Shown: positions 1 to 6,763, counted from the first letter of the stretch. The stretch is 13,363 bases of DNA from JAAUTS01 sp038250235 (GCA_038250235.1 JBBSCO010000071.1:1-13363), one strand, 5' to 3'. Translations and numbers: made by a program. Notes: generated by a model not told the origin, from the sequence alone.

Positions 1-282
1 ACTTTTGCAGAAAGTGTTTTTGTCCTGCCTTTGAGAAACATAGGGGTCTGATCCGAAGGGCACTAAGATAGGAGAGTCGGTGGGAGGTTTTTGAGGGGGA
101 GCGAGAACGGACATCCCTGTCGTTTTTTTTACAGCGGACAAGGATTCCCGTTCTCCTTTTCAAAAAAAAGCCTTTATAGGAATCCCCTCCCTTCTGTAGT
201 TACTGCCAAACCTCTTGTCCTCAATCAGCCTTTTCTCATTGCCCTACGGGTTGGAACTCTTACATCCCTTATTGATTCAGGC

Positions 283-702
283 TTAAAACAACGTGAAGCC
301 CTCTAGTTCAGCAGCTTGTGCCAGGCGGGAATCAGCTGTGTATAGTTTTACGCCTGCTGTTTTTTCATTGAAGGCCAAAAGAGCCGCAGCTAGCTGTAGG
401 GCATCCGCTGCTCTAAGAGGGTGAACTTTCAAAAGACGTTCCCCCCGTAGGCGGATAGTTTCGGAGGGACTTACTTCATACCATGACGTGGATAGATGAT
501 CCAGGCGGACTAAAGCTTTCCGCACAGACTCGGACGTTAATCCACCTTCCCTCTCCCTGCGGCGAATGGCTGAATGACATTCCATCCGAGTTCCCCACCA
601 GGCAACCATTTCAGCCTCAGCGCGGAGTTGAGACTCCCTCAACTCCGTTTCCTGTTCCCAAGTCAAGAGCGGCAACAATGCAGAGGAATCCCAAAAGATC
701 AT
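283..702 (-). CDS. vapC: PIN-domain toxin, VapC family (intact)
   Basis: This 139-residue protein has the layout of a PIN-domain ribonuclease, the toxin of type II VapBC-like pairs, which typically cleave tRNA or rRNA using Mg2+ held by four acidic residues. Visible acids fit the family: Asp5 in the opening strand (MIFWDSSALL), Glu41 in the MECHSAI helix, Asp100 in RAADALQLAAALL and Asp124 in LYTADSRLA. All four are present, so the protein should be catalytically competent. Its ATG overlaps the stop of the upstream antitoxin by four bases (ATGA, 699-702), so the pair is probably translated together. No clear terminator follows it. Family assignment is confident. The RNA target cannot be told from sequence. 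Confidence 0.9.
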   Translation of the reverse strand: MIFWDSSALLPLLTWEQETELRESQLRAEAEMVAWWGTRMECHSAIRRREREGGLTSESVRKALVRLDHLSTSWYEVSPSETIRLRGERLLKVHPLRAADALQLAAALLAFNEKTAGVKLYTADSRLAQAAELEGFTLF

Positions 703-971
703 AAACCGCCTTCCCTCTCCTCAAGCAGCGTAGCGAGAGCTCCGGAAACAGCTCCTTTCTTTCCCCCGATCGGGAGATTCAGTGCTTGCAACGAGGTGCC
801 TCTGATTTTTGGGGGGATGAGGTGTGGGTTGGAAGCAGGCATTCCGGGTATTCGTTCGACTCTGGCTACTGGAGTCTTGCGATCCAGAATCACGAGAACT
901 TCACCATTTTTGACTTTTTCCAAAAGCTCGCTCAGATGGTCTTTGGTCTCGGAGATGGTCGAAGTCAACAT
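699..971 (-). CDS. Phd/YefM-family antitoxin
   Basis: This 90-residue protein starts with MLTSTISETKDHLSELLEKV, the usual N-terminal DNA-binding half of Phd/YefM antitoxins, followed by a GEVLVILDRKTPVARV segment that matches their beta-strand 'GE.v.I..r..PVA.l' pattern. The C-terminal part (about residues 45-90) is variable in the family and would wrap the toxin. It lies directly upstream of the PIN toxin with an ATGA overlap, the standard antitoxin-first order. Such antitoxins repress their own promoter, and tandem 9-bp repeats sit right before this start. Assignment to Phd/YefM rests on the N-terminal pattern. Confidence 0.85.
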   Translation of the reverse strand: MLTSTISETKDHLSELLEKVKNGEVLVILDRKTPVARVERIPGMPASNPHLIPPKIRGTSLQALNLPIGGKKGAVSGALATLLEEREGGL

Positions 972-976
972 TTCAA

Positions 977-1006
977 CAACTTGGCTAACTTGGCCTTAAT
1001 TGTCAA
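977..1006 (-). promoter_or_regulatory. Candidate promoter/operator of the Phd-PIN operon
   Basis: On the minus strand a perfect TTGACA (plus-strand TGTCAA, 1001-1006) lies about 30 bases before the antitoxin start. Between them are two tandem 9-bp copies, read on the plus strand as CAACTTGGC (977-985) and TAACTTGGC (986-994). No good -10 hexamer is visible at 16-18 bp, so the promoter is uncertain. The repeats are in the right place for an autoregulatory site. Confidence 0.4.
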
Positions 1007-1195
1007 GATGGGTTCTTCTGGCTTTAGCCTGAACCATGCAGTTTGATTTTCGCGTAAAAAGCAGAGGGCGCCAAGAAAAGAGGAGTCGCCCGTATGGGGC
1101 GGATTCAGAACGGTGGGTTCTGCCCAGACTCATCGGGGCAGGCGGAGTTTATCGGGAATGACATCAAGCTGGTAGAACACCCTTTATTTTTGGAC

Positions 1196-1229
1196 AAAAA
1201 AGAAGCCCCGGTCGTGAGACCGGGGCTTC
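1196..1229 (-). terminator. Intrinsic terminator of the porin gene
   Basis: A perfect 12-bp stem (GAAGCCCCGGTC, 1202-1213, with GACCGGGGCTTC, 1218-1229) closes a GTGA tetraloop. Six A's at 1196-1201 become a U-tract on the minus strand. It lies about 30 bases beyond the porin stop codon and is a textbook rho-independent terminator. Confidence 0.93.
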
Positions 1230-1257
1230 AGATCTGAATCGTAGTTAAACTAAACGA

Positions 1258-2445
1258 TTAGAAGGTATAGACAACCTGAGCCGAAACGGTGTTAGCAATT
1301 CCGTTGGTGGACTCATCAGCGAGGTCAATACGATACTCAGCACGAACCAAGAGGTTTTCAAGCAAGTTGAAACCAGCGGTGAGTGTCCAGGAGTAAGCGT
1401 CCCCGTTGAGGTTCCCGTCAAAGGCCGCGGGAATACCTAAGCCGCTGTCCGAGTGGAGGTAAGAACCACGACCAGCGAGGCTGAAGATATCAGTGAACTG
1501 ATATTTAGCATACAAGGAACCGGTCACGTAGGTATAACCTTCACCAGCGACAGTGGCGTCGTTGACGTCAGCGATAATAGCGCTGAAGCCCAAGAGGAGC
1601 TTGTCGTTGGCGAACTTGGGAGCCCAGTTTCCCCATGTGTTATACATGAAGACGCCTTCATTTTCCGTTGTGAATCCATCAGCAGCTCCGCTGCTGCCAT
1701 AAACACCATGGAACCAGTTGGCATTGCCGCCTGGAGCTTTGATGTTGATCGTGGCGGATGCGCCGTAACCATCAGTGCTGGAATCAGCAACACCGCCGAG
1801 GTTGGCGCTGTTGGAATCCAACGAGGAACCGTTGGTGATCGCAACCTGGAGTTCGATGATGTCGTTCACTGGGTAGTACAATTTCACACCGGTCTGATGA
1901 GTCGTTGCGAAGAAATAATCGTAACCAAACGTGATGTTCAAGTTGGCTGGACGATCGTCTACTTCGTAACCGAGCAGGCTGTAGAATTTACCGACACTGA
2001 TGTCCAATCCGTTGCCGATAGGGGCACGGACGATGACATAAGCTTGATCCAATGAGATGGTGTCAGAAGAGCCGACAGCACCGTTGCCACTGAGGTTATT
2101 AGCATCTTCACCGATTTTGACGTCGGCGCGGAAACCGGCTTGGAATTCATTCGCGTCAGACAAAGACTTTTGCAGTGTCAATTTGAATGCGTTCAGGCTG
2201 AAGTCTCCACGGGCTGTGTTGTCAGAGGCGGAAACGCCGGGCTGACCAGCACCCTGGAAGTTATACATATAACCTGCATCAACGTAACCGCTGAGAACAA
2301 CACCCTTGGTGTTGGTTTCAACGTAGATAGCTTCGTCAACTACCTTTTCGAGGTCCTTTGCGGAAACCGCTGGGGCAGCCACGTCAGCAAAAGCGACGGT
2401 GCTTGTCAGGGCGACGGCAAACAGACTTGTAATCCATTTATTCAT
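1258..2445 (-). CDS. Outer-membrane beta-barrel porin (OmpL-like / BBP2 type)
   Basis: This 395-residue protein begins with a Sec signal peptide (MNKWITSLFAVALTSTVAFA, probable cleavage before DVAAP). A short segment (DLEKVVDEAIYVE) is followed by a long run of alternating amphipathic strands (VVLSGYVDAGYMYNF, FSLNAFKLTLQKSL, GLDISVGKFYSLLG, WTLTAGFNLLENLLVRAEYRID) and a last strand ending in Phe (SAQVVYTF), the usual BAM recognition signature. It should form a barrel in the outer membrane for diffusion of small solutes. The style, with a 'GYVDAGY' first strand and Gly/Asn/Ser-rich loops, resembles putative beta-barrel porin-2 proteins. It is a single-gene unit with its own promoter, an AGGAGA ribosome site nine bases before ATG, and a strong terminator. 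The substrate is unknown. Confidence 0.85.
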   Translation of the reverse strand: MNKWITSLFAVALTSTVAFADVAAPAVSAKDLEKVVDEAIYVETNTKGVVLSGYVDAGYMYNFQGAGQPGVSASDNTARGDFSLNAFKLTLQKSLSDANEFQAGFRADVKIGEDANNLSGNGAVGSSDTISLDQAYVIVRAPIGNGLDISVGKFYSLLGYEVDDRPANLNITFGYDYFFATTHQTGVKLYYPVNDIIELQVAITNGSSLDSNSANLGGVADSSTDGYGASATINIKAPGGNANWFHGVYGSSGAADGFTTENEGVFMYNTWGNWAPKFANDKLLLGFSAIIADVNDATVAGEGYTYVTGSLYAKYQFTDIFSLAGRGSYLHSDSGLGIPAAFDGNLNGDAYSWTLTAGFNLLENLLVRAEYRIDLADESTNGIANTVSAQVVYTF

Positions 2446-2454
2446 TTTAGTTTT

Positions 2455-2460
2455 TCTCCT
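2455..2460 (-). promoter_or_regulatory. Ribosome binding site of the porin gene
   Basis: AGGAGA on the minus strand, nine bases before the ATG at 2445. It supports that start and is one of the few clear Shine-Dalgarno sequences in the window. Confidence 0.8.
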
Positions 2461-2506
2461 ATTGTTTGTTTATTTGGTAAGTGAATTTCACGAACCTTGT
2501 TCATCA

Positions 2507-2531
2507 TGCAAAGCACAACTCGTGCCATGCA
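2507..2531 (-). promoter_or_regulatory. Inverted repeat in the porin 5' leader
   Basis: A symmetric interrupted palindrome: TGCA (2507-2510), GCAC (2513-2516), five-base loop, GTGC (2522-2525), TGCA (2528-2531). It lies inside the roughly 100-nt leader predicted from the upstream promoter. It could fold in the mRNA or bind a regulator. No known motif was recognised. Confidence 0.4.
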
Positions 2532-2554
2532 CTCCTTTGATGAATACTTCAGCC

Positions 2555-2582
2555 TTTATAGTGCAAAGAAAGAGAGCGTCAA
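2555..2582 (-). promoter_or_regulatory. Sigma70-like promoter of the porin gene
   Basis: On the minus strand TTGACG (2577-2582) and TATAAA (2555-2560) are separated by 16 bp, each one base from consensus. The start site would be near 2548, giving a leader of about 100 nt. Confidence 0.7.
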
Positions 2583-2874
2583 TAGGTTTTTTCCCATCTG
2601 CAGAGGTTTGTCCCGCTTTTCGTGTTCAAATTTAGACATATATTGGCCCTTTTTGCTTTAAAGTCACCTGCCAAACAACCTCTTGGAAAATTACTCCGGG
2701 TAAAGAAAAGACCTGTAAGAAGTTGTAAGCCAACTAGATATATACTTTTTAAAATTTCATCGAGTCTTATCCGGCAAGGCCCTGAAAATTCTTTATCTTT
2801 TTTTGAACATTTGATGAGGAGGCCTGTCTAAGTTTATAGATAGTTTTATACATTTTGTTCTTCCTCCTTAGAAG

Positions 2875-2901
2875 ACGCGGACTGGTGAGTCCGCGTTTTT
2901 C
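2875..2901 (+). terminator. Orphan intrinsic terminator
   Basis: A nine-bp perfect stem ACGCGGACT (2875-2883) and AGTCCGCGT (2888-2896) closes a GGTG loop and is followed by TTTTCTTTT. No coding gene on the plus strand precedes it, so it may end a small RNA. It is preceded by TTCTTCCTCCTTAG (around 2858-2871), which contains an anti-Shine-Dalgarno-like CCTCCTTA. Confidence 0.8.
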
Positions 2902-3079
2902 TTTTCCCTAAAAGTTTTTTTGCCGAAGTGCCTTCCTTCTCTTGCGCTCTAAACAGGATGAAGCGTAACTCAGGCTGGCGCAGGCCTAGGGATCCACAAT
3001 TTCCATACAGCATTACTAAACTAAAACGTAGTCCTCTTCTACTAAACCAAAGCTATCCTGTATCGCCCTTCTTTTTTTT

Positions 3080-3150
3080 GTAGGAGCGACTTTGCTTCGC
3101 GAGGCTTGAGGAGGCAGGCCCGGCCTTTCGCAACGCAAGATCGCTCCCAC
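3080..3150. repeat. REP-like inverted pair (REPIN-type)
   Basis: The left arm starts GTAGGAGCGACTTTGCTTCG (3080 on). The right arm, read as its reverse complement from 3150, starts GTGGGAGCGATCTTGCGTTG. The two are imperfect copies of one about 23-base motif in opposite orientation around a 25-base GC-rich spacer. GTRGGAGCGA...CTTGC...CGCGA is the style of REP elements mobilised by RAYT (TnpA-REP) transposases in pseudomonads and others. No such transposase is in the window. Confidence 0.65.
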
Positions 3151-3223
3151 GAAGAGGGAGTTTCTGTTCCATATCTTTGAGAATATTATCTTTTCAGAGA
3201 AGTCTTTGCGGTTACTTTTCGGG

Positions 3224-3772
3224 ATGCCCCGTAACATTGTCTACTTCGACCTTGAAACCCAAAAGAGTGCCCAAGAGGTGGGGGGCTGGGGAAACATCCG
3301 GGACATGAAGGTGGCCATCGGTGTTACCTACAGTACTGCCAGAGGGGGCTACCAGATTTATCAGGAAAAGCAGGTCCCGGAGCTGGTTAAAGAACTTCAG
3401 CGGGCTGATCTTGTTGTCGGTTTTAATATCATCCGCTTCGACTATACCGTCCTGGAGCCCTACGCCTGCTTTGACTTCTCCCAGGTGCCCAGCCTTGACT
3501 TAATGGTCAGTATTGAGGAAAAACTCGGCCACCGTGTTGGACTCGACGCGGTGGCCCAGGCTTCCATGGGAATCAATAAAACGGCCGATGGCATGGAAGC
3601 CCTTAAATGGTGGAAGCAGGGAAGAGTTCTCGAAATTGCCCAATACTGCTGTTATGATGTCAAAGCCACCAAGCTGATCCACGAATACGGAGCCCAACAC
3701 GGAAAAGTGTATTTTGAAAGCAACAAGACCAAGCTGAAACAGGAAGTCAAAGTCGATTGGGCATTGGACTGA
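3224..3772 (+). CDS. RNase H-fold DEDD exonuclease-like protein (YprB type)
   Basis: With the ATG at 3224 this is a 182-residue protein. It opens with IVYFDLETQKS, the first exonuclease motif (Asp9, Glu11), continues with LVVGFNIIRFDYTVLEPY (motif II, Asp73) and ends its core with YCCYDVKATKLIHEYG (motif III, Asp145). This Asp-Glu/Asp/Asp order is that of 3'-5' exonucleases of the ribonuclease H-like superfamily, close to the YprB or DNA-polymerase-B-exo-like group, which act on DNA or RNA ends with two metal ions. A TTG six codons upstream is possible, but ATG puts the first strand at the N-terminus as in relatives. There is no fused helicase or polymerase domain. It runs in the same direction as the kinase gene, 129 bases away. 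The substrate is unknown. Confidence 0.8.
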   Translation: MPRNIVYFDLETQKSAQEVGGWGNIRDMKVAIGVTYSTARGGYQIYQEKQVPELVKELQRADLVVGFNIIRFDYTVLEPYACFDFSQVPSLDLMVSIEEKLGHRVGLDAVAQASMGINKTADGMEALKWWKQGRVLEIAQYCCYDVKATKLIHEYGAQHGKVYFESNKTKLKQEVKVDWALD

Positions 3773-3864
3773 TTCTGGTCTTTTGTCCGGCAATCTTAGC
3801 TGGGTGGCGGGGCAGTCCGGAGGCATGATTAGCCCAAACTTCCCGCCAACGGCTCTCTTCAAGC

Positions 3865-3892
3865 TTGTCAGACGGCCAAAACTTGCTACTAT
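3865..3892 (+). promoter_or_regulatory. Candidate promoter of the PfkB kinase gene
   Basis: TTGTCA (3865-3870), 16 bp, TACTAT (3887-3892). The expected start site (about 3899) falls only a few bases before the ATG at 3902, so the transcript may be leaderless. No Shine-Dalgarno precedes this ATG. Confidence 0.5.
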
Positions 3893-3901
3893 CGATCGCT
3901 T

Positions 3902-5014
3902 ATGACCGATTCACGTTTAGCGCGACAGACAGCAGAGAGGCTTATTGGATCCAGAGCCCAACTCCTGAAATATAATGGATTAGTGGGTTTTGATGGCTTC
4001 GTGGACACCATTGTCGAAGTGGTTGATCAGCGACAAAGCGTCACCAAATACACGCCCTTCCGTTCCATCAAGGACTTTTCCAAGCGCGTCGAAGCAGCGG
4101 CCGGAAGAAGTGCCAATTTTGAAACGGTCAACACTCTTGAAAAACTTGGCGGCAATGGACCCATCATGGCCTTTGCTCTCAGCACCCTCGGCGCCCCAGT
4201 CGAATACCTCGGCATGGTCGGCTACCCCAAAGTCCATCCCGTTTACAGCGAATTCGCCAAGCGTGCCAAGATTCACGGTATTGCGGAACCTGGTCTGACC
4301 TCCGCCTTCGAATTCGGCGATGGTAAACTGATGTTCGGCCAGCACAGCTCCGTGCACGAAGTCAGCTGGGAAACCATCAAGAAACGTTTCGGCGACAAAA
4401 ACTTCCGCAAGCTCTGGAACCAGGCCAACTTTATCGCCATGGTCAACTGGACCATGCTTCCTCACATGTCCGCCCTGTGGAAAAAAATCCTCAGCGAATT
4501 CAAACCCGGCAAAGATGAAAAGCGGAAAGTGTTGTTTTTTGACCTGGCAGATCCCGCCAAGCGTATCGATGCCGACTTGTTGGCCGCCTTGAAAATTATC
4601 GGCGAATTCCAGCAATATCATGATGTTGTTCTTGGGCTTAATGAAAGCGAAGCCCTACATGTGGCCAAAGTTCTTCGTTTGAAGAAATTTCCCCGCAGCC
4701 AAAAAGGTTATGCCTCCCTGGCCGGCGCAATCCGCGAGAAGCTGGTTCTTCACACCGTGGTGGTGCACCCCGTGGAGTTTGCCTGCGGAGCCGATGCGGA
4801 AGGCGAAGCCTTCGTCACCGGACCGTTCACGGCGAAACCCAAGATTACCACCGGTGCCGGAGACCACTTCAATGCCGGTTTCCTCATTGGCCGCTTGCTG
4901 GGCCTGAGCCTTGGACATTCGCTGCAACTGGCTGTGGCCAATTCGGGATTTTATGTCCGCCACGCCACCAGCCCGAACCGCGAACAGCTGGTTCGTTTCC
5001 TCCAGACTCTCTGA
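3902..5014 (+). CDS. PfkB-family carbohydrate kinase
   Basis: This 370-residue protein carries the marks of the PfkB/ribokinase fold. LVGFDGFVDTIVEVV (about residues 27-41) supplies the sugar-binding Asp pair Asp31 and Asp35. KLGGNGPIMAFALSTLGAPVEYLGMVG (about 81-107) matches the first PfkB signature. TTGAGDHFNAGFLIGRLLG (316-334) is the second signature, with catalytic base Asp321 and the anion-hole GAGD. It should phosphorylate a sugar or sugar-like substrate from ATP in the cytoplasm. The substrate cannot be named: the family includes ribo-, fructo-, adenosine- and tagatose-phosphate kinases, and no sugar pathway genes adjoin it. At 370 residues it is longer than typical ribokinase (about 310), with extra sequence around residues 145-230. 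The gene is monocistronic by layout, with its own promoter and terminator. Confidence 0.88.
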   Translation: MTDSRLARQTAERLIGSRAQLLKYNGLVGFDGFVDTIVEVVDQRQSVTKYTPFRSIKDFSKRVEAAAGRSANFETVNTLEKLGGNGPIMAFALSTLGAPVEYLGMVGYPKVHPVYSEFAKRAKIHGIAEPGLTSAFEFGDGKLMFGQHSSVHEVSWETIKKRFGDKNFRKLWNQANFIAMVNWTMLPHMSALWKKILSEFKPGKDEKRKVLFFDLADPAKRIDADLLAALKIIGEFQQYHDVVLGLNESEALHVAKVLRLKKFPRSQKGYASLAGAIREKLVLHTVVVHPVEFACGADAEGEAFVTGPFTAKPKITTGAGDHFNAGFLIGRLLGLSLGHSLQLAVANSGFYVRHATSPNREQLVRFLQTL

Positions 5015-5032
5015 GTCACGGACAGAATCACT

Positions 5033-5069
5033 AAAAACCGCCGCACTCCTCGGAGTCCGGCGGTTTTTT
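5033..5069 (+). terminator. Intrinsic terminator after the PfkB kinase gene
   Basis: Stem CCGCCG (5038-5043) with CGGCGG (5058-5063), extended by ACTCC/GGAGT around a TC turn, flanked by AAAAA (5033-5037) and TTTTTT (5064-5069). The A-run makes it potentially bidirectional. It starts 18 bases after the kinase stop. Confidence 0.92.
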
Positions 5070-5083
5070 GTTTGCCTCCCCGG

Positions 5084-5106
5084 GTCATCCTGAGTGAAGC
5101 GGAGGA
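5084..5106. repeat. Dispersed-repeat-like GTCATCCTGAGTGAAGCG element
   Basis: GTCATCCTGAGTGAAGCGGA (from 5084) resembles a GTCATCCTGAGCGAAGCGAAGGA-type sequence that I recall from intergenic regions of many environmental bacterial genomes. A related core, GTCATCCT...AGGATGAC, recurs as a palindrome at 5421-5455. Confidence 0.4.
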
Positions 5107-5209
5107 GCTAGAGGCAATATCCTGTTATTTAATTGGGTATGAGGATTCTAACGAAATCTTTAAATAATGCCTGGCTGCCCCGGCCTGTCTCGGGGTGGGT
5201 CCTTTAGTT

Positions 5210-5228
5210 CCTTCAGGACGACTGAAGG
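5210..5228. repeat. Short hairpin CCTTCAG/CTGAAGG
   Basis: A perfect 7-bp inverted repeat with a five-base GACGA loop. No U-tract follows, so it is not a clear terminator. Confidence 0.4.
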
Positions 5229-5420
5229 GGTTTGGCTACAATTGACCGGAAAATTCCTGCCATAATGGATTCTGCTTTTCGATCATTCTGATTTTTATTT
5301 TCGTTACTCCAAAGGTTGCATAGTAGATCAAACGGCACAGATTATTGTGCGTCAGGATTTAGGCACAAAAAACTTTGCCCATCATTATTGAGCTAACAAA
5401 CCAGACTTACGCCTTCAACT

Positions 5421-5455
5421 GTCATCCTTCTCCGTCTGAGACGGATCAGGATGAC
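5421..5455. repeat. 35-base symmetric palindrome
   Basis: Arms GTCATCCT (5421-5428) and AGGATGAC (5448-5455) surround a second pair CCGTC (5432-5436) / GACGG (5440-5444), with a TGA centre. It lies downstream of both the kinase and hupE genes and shares its GTCATCCT core with the element at 5084. Confidence 0.6.
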
Positions 5456-5628
5456 GGCATGGAGCAGGAGACCACTTTCCTAATCTTTCCCCTGTAATGT
5501 GCTGCGACAGATCACCAGGTTTGATGGCGCGTAGTGCAAGTGAATCGGGGCGGTGGGCTGGAAGATTCCAAACAACCCTTTCCTGCTTTCAACGCACGCG
5601 AAATCAAAGGCGCATGGCCTGAAAGCAA

Positions 5629-6216
5629 TCAGCCGACCATGAGGTAAAGTCCGGCCACAGCAACCGCGCCCCCCGCCCAGCGGACGAGGACAGGACGGGC
5701 CGTTTTCTGGATGATCATTCCGAGACCGATGCCGGTCAGATGTAGTAGGGAGGTGGCCAGCACAAAGCCAATGCTGTAGCTTAAGGCGGAAGAGCCCGTA
5801 GCCATTTCTGAGCCGTGCGCGAAGCCATGAAAAAGAGCGAAGAGTCCCACCAGTACCATACTGGCAGCAAGTGGAAGACGGACGGCTGCGGCGATGAGAA
5901 CACCGAGGATGAGGACGGAGCCAACGATGCCTTGCTCCACGAAAGGTAGTCCTGCACCCGTGATGCTTAGCACTCCACCCAGAACCATGATTGAGACAAA
6001 GGTGGTGGGGACGGCCCAGAGCGCACGGCCACCCAGTTGGGCGGCCCAGAGCCCGACAGCAAGCATGGCCAGAAGATGATCCAACCCGCCGATGGGATGC
6101 AGGAAACCGTGACTCAAACTGTCGGTGTGACCTAAACCTGTATGCGCTTGAGCCAGTGTAGGAAGAAGCAAAAAAAGCAGGGTGACAAGGGACGGGGTGG
6201 ATAGGATTCGTTTCAT
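5629..6216 (-). CDS. hupE: HupE/UreJ-family metal transporter
   Basis: This 195-residue protein has a signal sequence (MKRILSTPSLVTLLFLLLPTLAQA) followed by a His-rich start (HTGLGHTDSLSHGFLHP) and the family motif HPIGGLDHLLAMLAVGLWAAQLGG. A second motif, LFALFHGFAHGSEM, lies near residue 130. About six hydrophobic segments span the inner membrane. HupE/UreJ proteins are permeases for nickel or cobalt, known near hydrogenase and urease operons. No hydrogenase, urease or cobalamin gene is in this window, so the metal is undetermined. The length (about 195) is normal. The gene is alone on its strand and diverges from the AbrB-PIN-mnmG unit. No B12 riboswitch was recognised upstream. Confidence 0.88.
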   Translation of the reverse strand: MKRILSTPSLVTLLFLLLPTLAQAHTGLGHTDSLSHGFLHPIGGLDHLLAMLAVGLWAAQLGGRALWAVPTTFVSIMVLGGVLSITGAGLPFVEQGIVGSVLILGVLIAAAVRLPLAASMVLVGLFALFHGFAHGSEMATGSSALSYSIGFVLATSLLHLTGIGLGMIIQKTARPVLVRWAGGAVAVAGLYLMVG

Positions 6217-6264
6217 AAATGACGGGATGGTGTTTTGTTCAATAATGTCCTTTTTTTTCAGGCC

Positions 6265-6280
6265 TGCAAATGTTTTTGCA
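6265..6280 (-). promoter_or_regulatory. Inverted repeat upstream of hupE
   Basis: TGCAAA (6265-6270), four bases, TTTGCA (6275-6280), about 50 bases before the hupE start. It could be a repressor site. A TTGACG on the minus strand lies about 15 bases further upstream (plus-strand CGTCAA, near 6292-6297). No regulator can be named. Confidence 0.35.
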
Positions 6281-6500
6281 TAACTTCGCCCGTCAACAAT
6301 GCGATCGCTCCAAGATTCAGCTCAGGTCTGCGATCCATGATGTCGAAGTGATTGCAGAGCTTCTTGGCGAAATTTACTAACAGCCTCTAAAACGATAGCG
6401 AGCCCTCTCGACTTAAATGGTTTCTTATCTTAAGTTGGCCCTCCGGGCGTTTGATTCGACAGCTGATTCCCTCAAATGAGGGCCAACCAAAAAGGACCTC

Positions 6501-6529
6501 TTGACTTAAATGATCGATCGATGTATCGT
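6501..6529 (+). promoter_or_regulatory. Candidate promoter of the AbrB-PIN-mnmG unit
   Basis: TTGACT (6501-6506), 17 bp, TATCGT (6524-6529). The start site would be near 6536, which favours translation from the ATG at 6551 over the ATG at 6476, which lies inside the inverted repeat. Confidence 0.45.
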
Positions 6530-6550
6530 CATACCATGATTCAATCGATA

Positions 6551-6763
6551 ATGGATGATCCCGTTACACTCTCGCCCAAGTATCAGGTCGTCATTCCCCA
6601 AAAAATTCGGGAACAGATGAAATTGGAGCCAGGCCAACGCTTCCGTGCCTTTCATCTAAATGGCGGCATTCAATTGGTCCCGGTCAAGCCTATCCGGGAA
6701 ATGCGTGGTATTCTCAGGGGCATGAACACCGATTCCGAGAGGGAAGACGATCGCATTTTATGA
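6551..6763 (+). CDS. vapB: AbrB/MazE-type antitoxin (VapB)
   Basis: From the ATG at 6551 this is a 70-residue protein, MDDPVTLSPKYQVVIPQKIR, the classic SpoVT-AbrB swapped-hairpin DNA-binding start ('v.s.k.Q.viPk.iR'), followed by EQMKLEPGQRFRAFHLNGGIQLVP. The C-terminal part (MRGILRGMNTDSEREDDRIL) is the acidic, flexible tail that usually binds the PIN toxin. Earlier ATGs at 6476, 6521 and 6536 are in frame, but they add non-family residues and overlap the predicted promoter or operator. It overlaps the toxin gene by ATGA (6760-6763). It probably represses its own promoter together with the toxin. Confidence 0.85.
   Translation: MDDPVTLSPKYQVVIPQKIREQMKLEPGQRFRAFHLNGGIQLVPVKPIREMRGILRGMNTDSEREDDRIL

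Larger units (their letters stand above)
2446..3223. other. Non-coding stretch of about 780 bases
   Basis: No open frame here has a recognisable protein. The stretch contains the porin leader and promoter, an AT-rich section (about 2620-2870), an orphan plus-strand terminator at 2875-2901 and a REP-like inverted pair at 3080-3150. A possible plus-strand promoter before the terminator is TTGATG (2811-2816), 18 bp, TATAGA (2835-2840). The open frames at 2622-2831 (plus) and 3016-3237 (minus) look random in composition. Confidence 0.5.
5070..5628. other. Repeat-bearing intergenic region of about 560 bases
   Basis: No convincing gene is present. It holds a dispersed-repeat-like sequence (5084-5106), a small CCCCG/CGGGG inverted pair (about 5178-5195), a CCTTCAG/CTGAAGG hairpin (5210-5228) and a 35-base palindrome (5421-5455). 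The rest shows no signal I can name. Confidence 0.5.
6217..6550. promoter_or_regulatory. Divergent control region between hupE and the AbrB-PIN-mnmG unit
   Basis: This 334-base gap has no gene. It holds the TGCAAA/TTTGCA repeat on the hupE side. On the other side are two near-identical 17-mers, CCTCTCGACTTAAATGG (6404-6420) and CCTCTTGACTTAAATGA (6497-6513). A perfect 10-bp inverted repeat lies between them, GTTGGCCCTC (6434-6443) and GAGGGCCAAC (6478-6487). The palindrome ATCGATCGAT (around 6513-6522) follows. Confidence 0.5.

Noticed and set aside
91..306. Small plus-strand open frame at the left edge
   Set aside because: No recognisable motif, no ribosome site, random-looking composition.
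1453..2055. Plus-strand open frame opposite the porin gene
   Set aside because: Shadow of the porin; no recognisable motif, and the porin has a promoter, ribosome site and terminator.
2622..2831. Small basic open frame before the orphan terminator
   Set aside because: No family sequence and no good ribosome site; a non-coding transcript explains the terminator at least as well.
6217..6320. Cobalamin riboswitch upstream of hupE
   Set aside because: No B12-box-like sequence or extended leader structure could be recognised.
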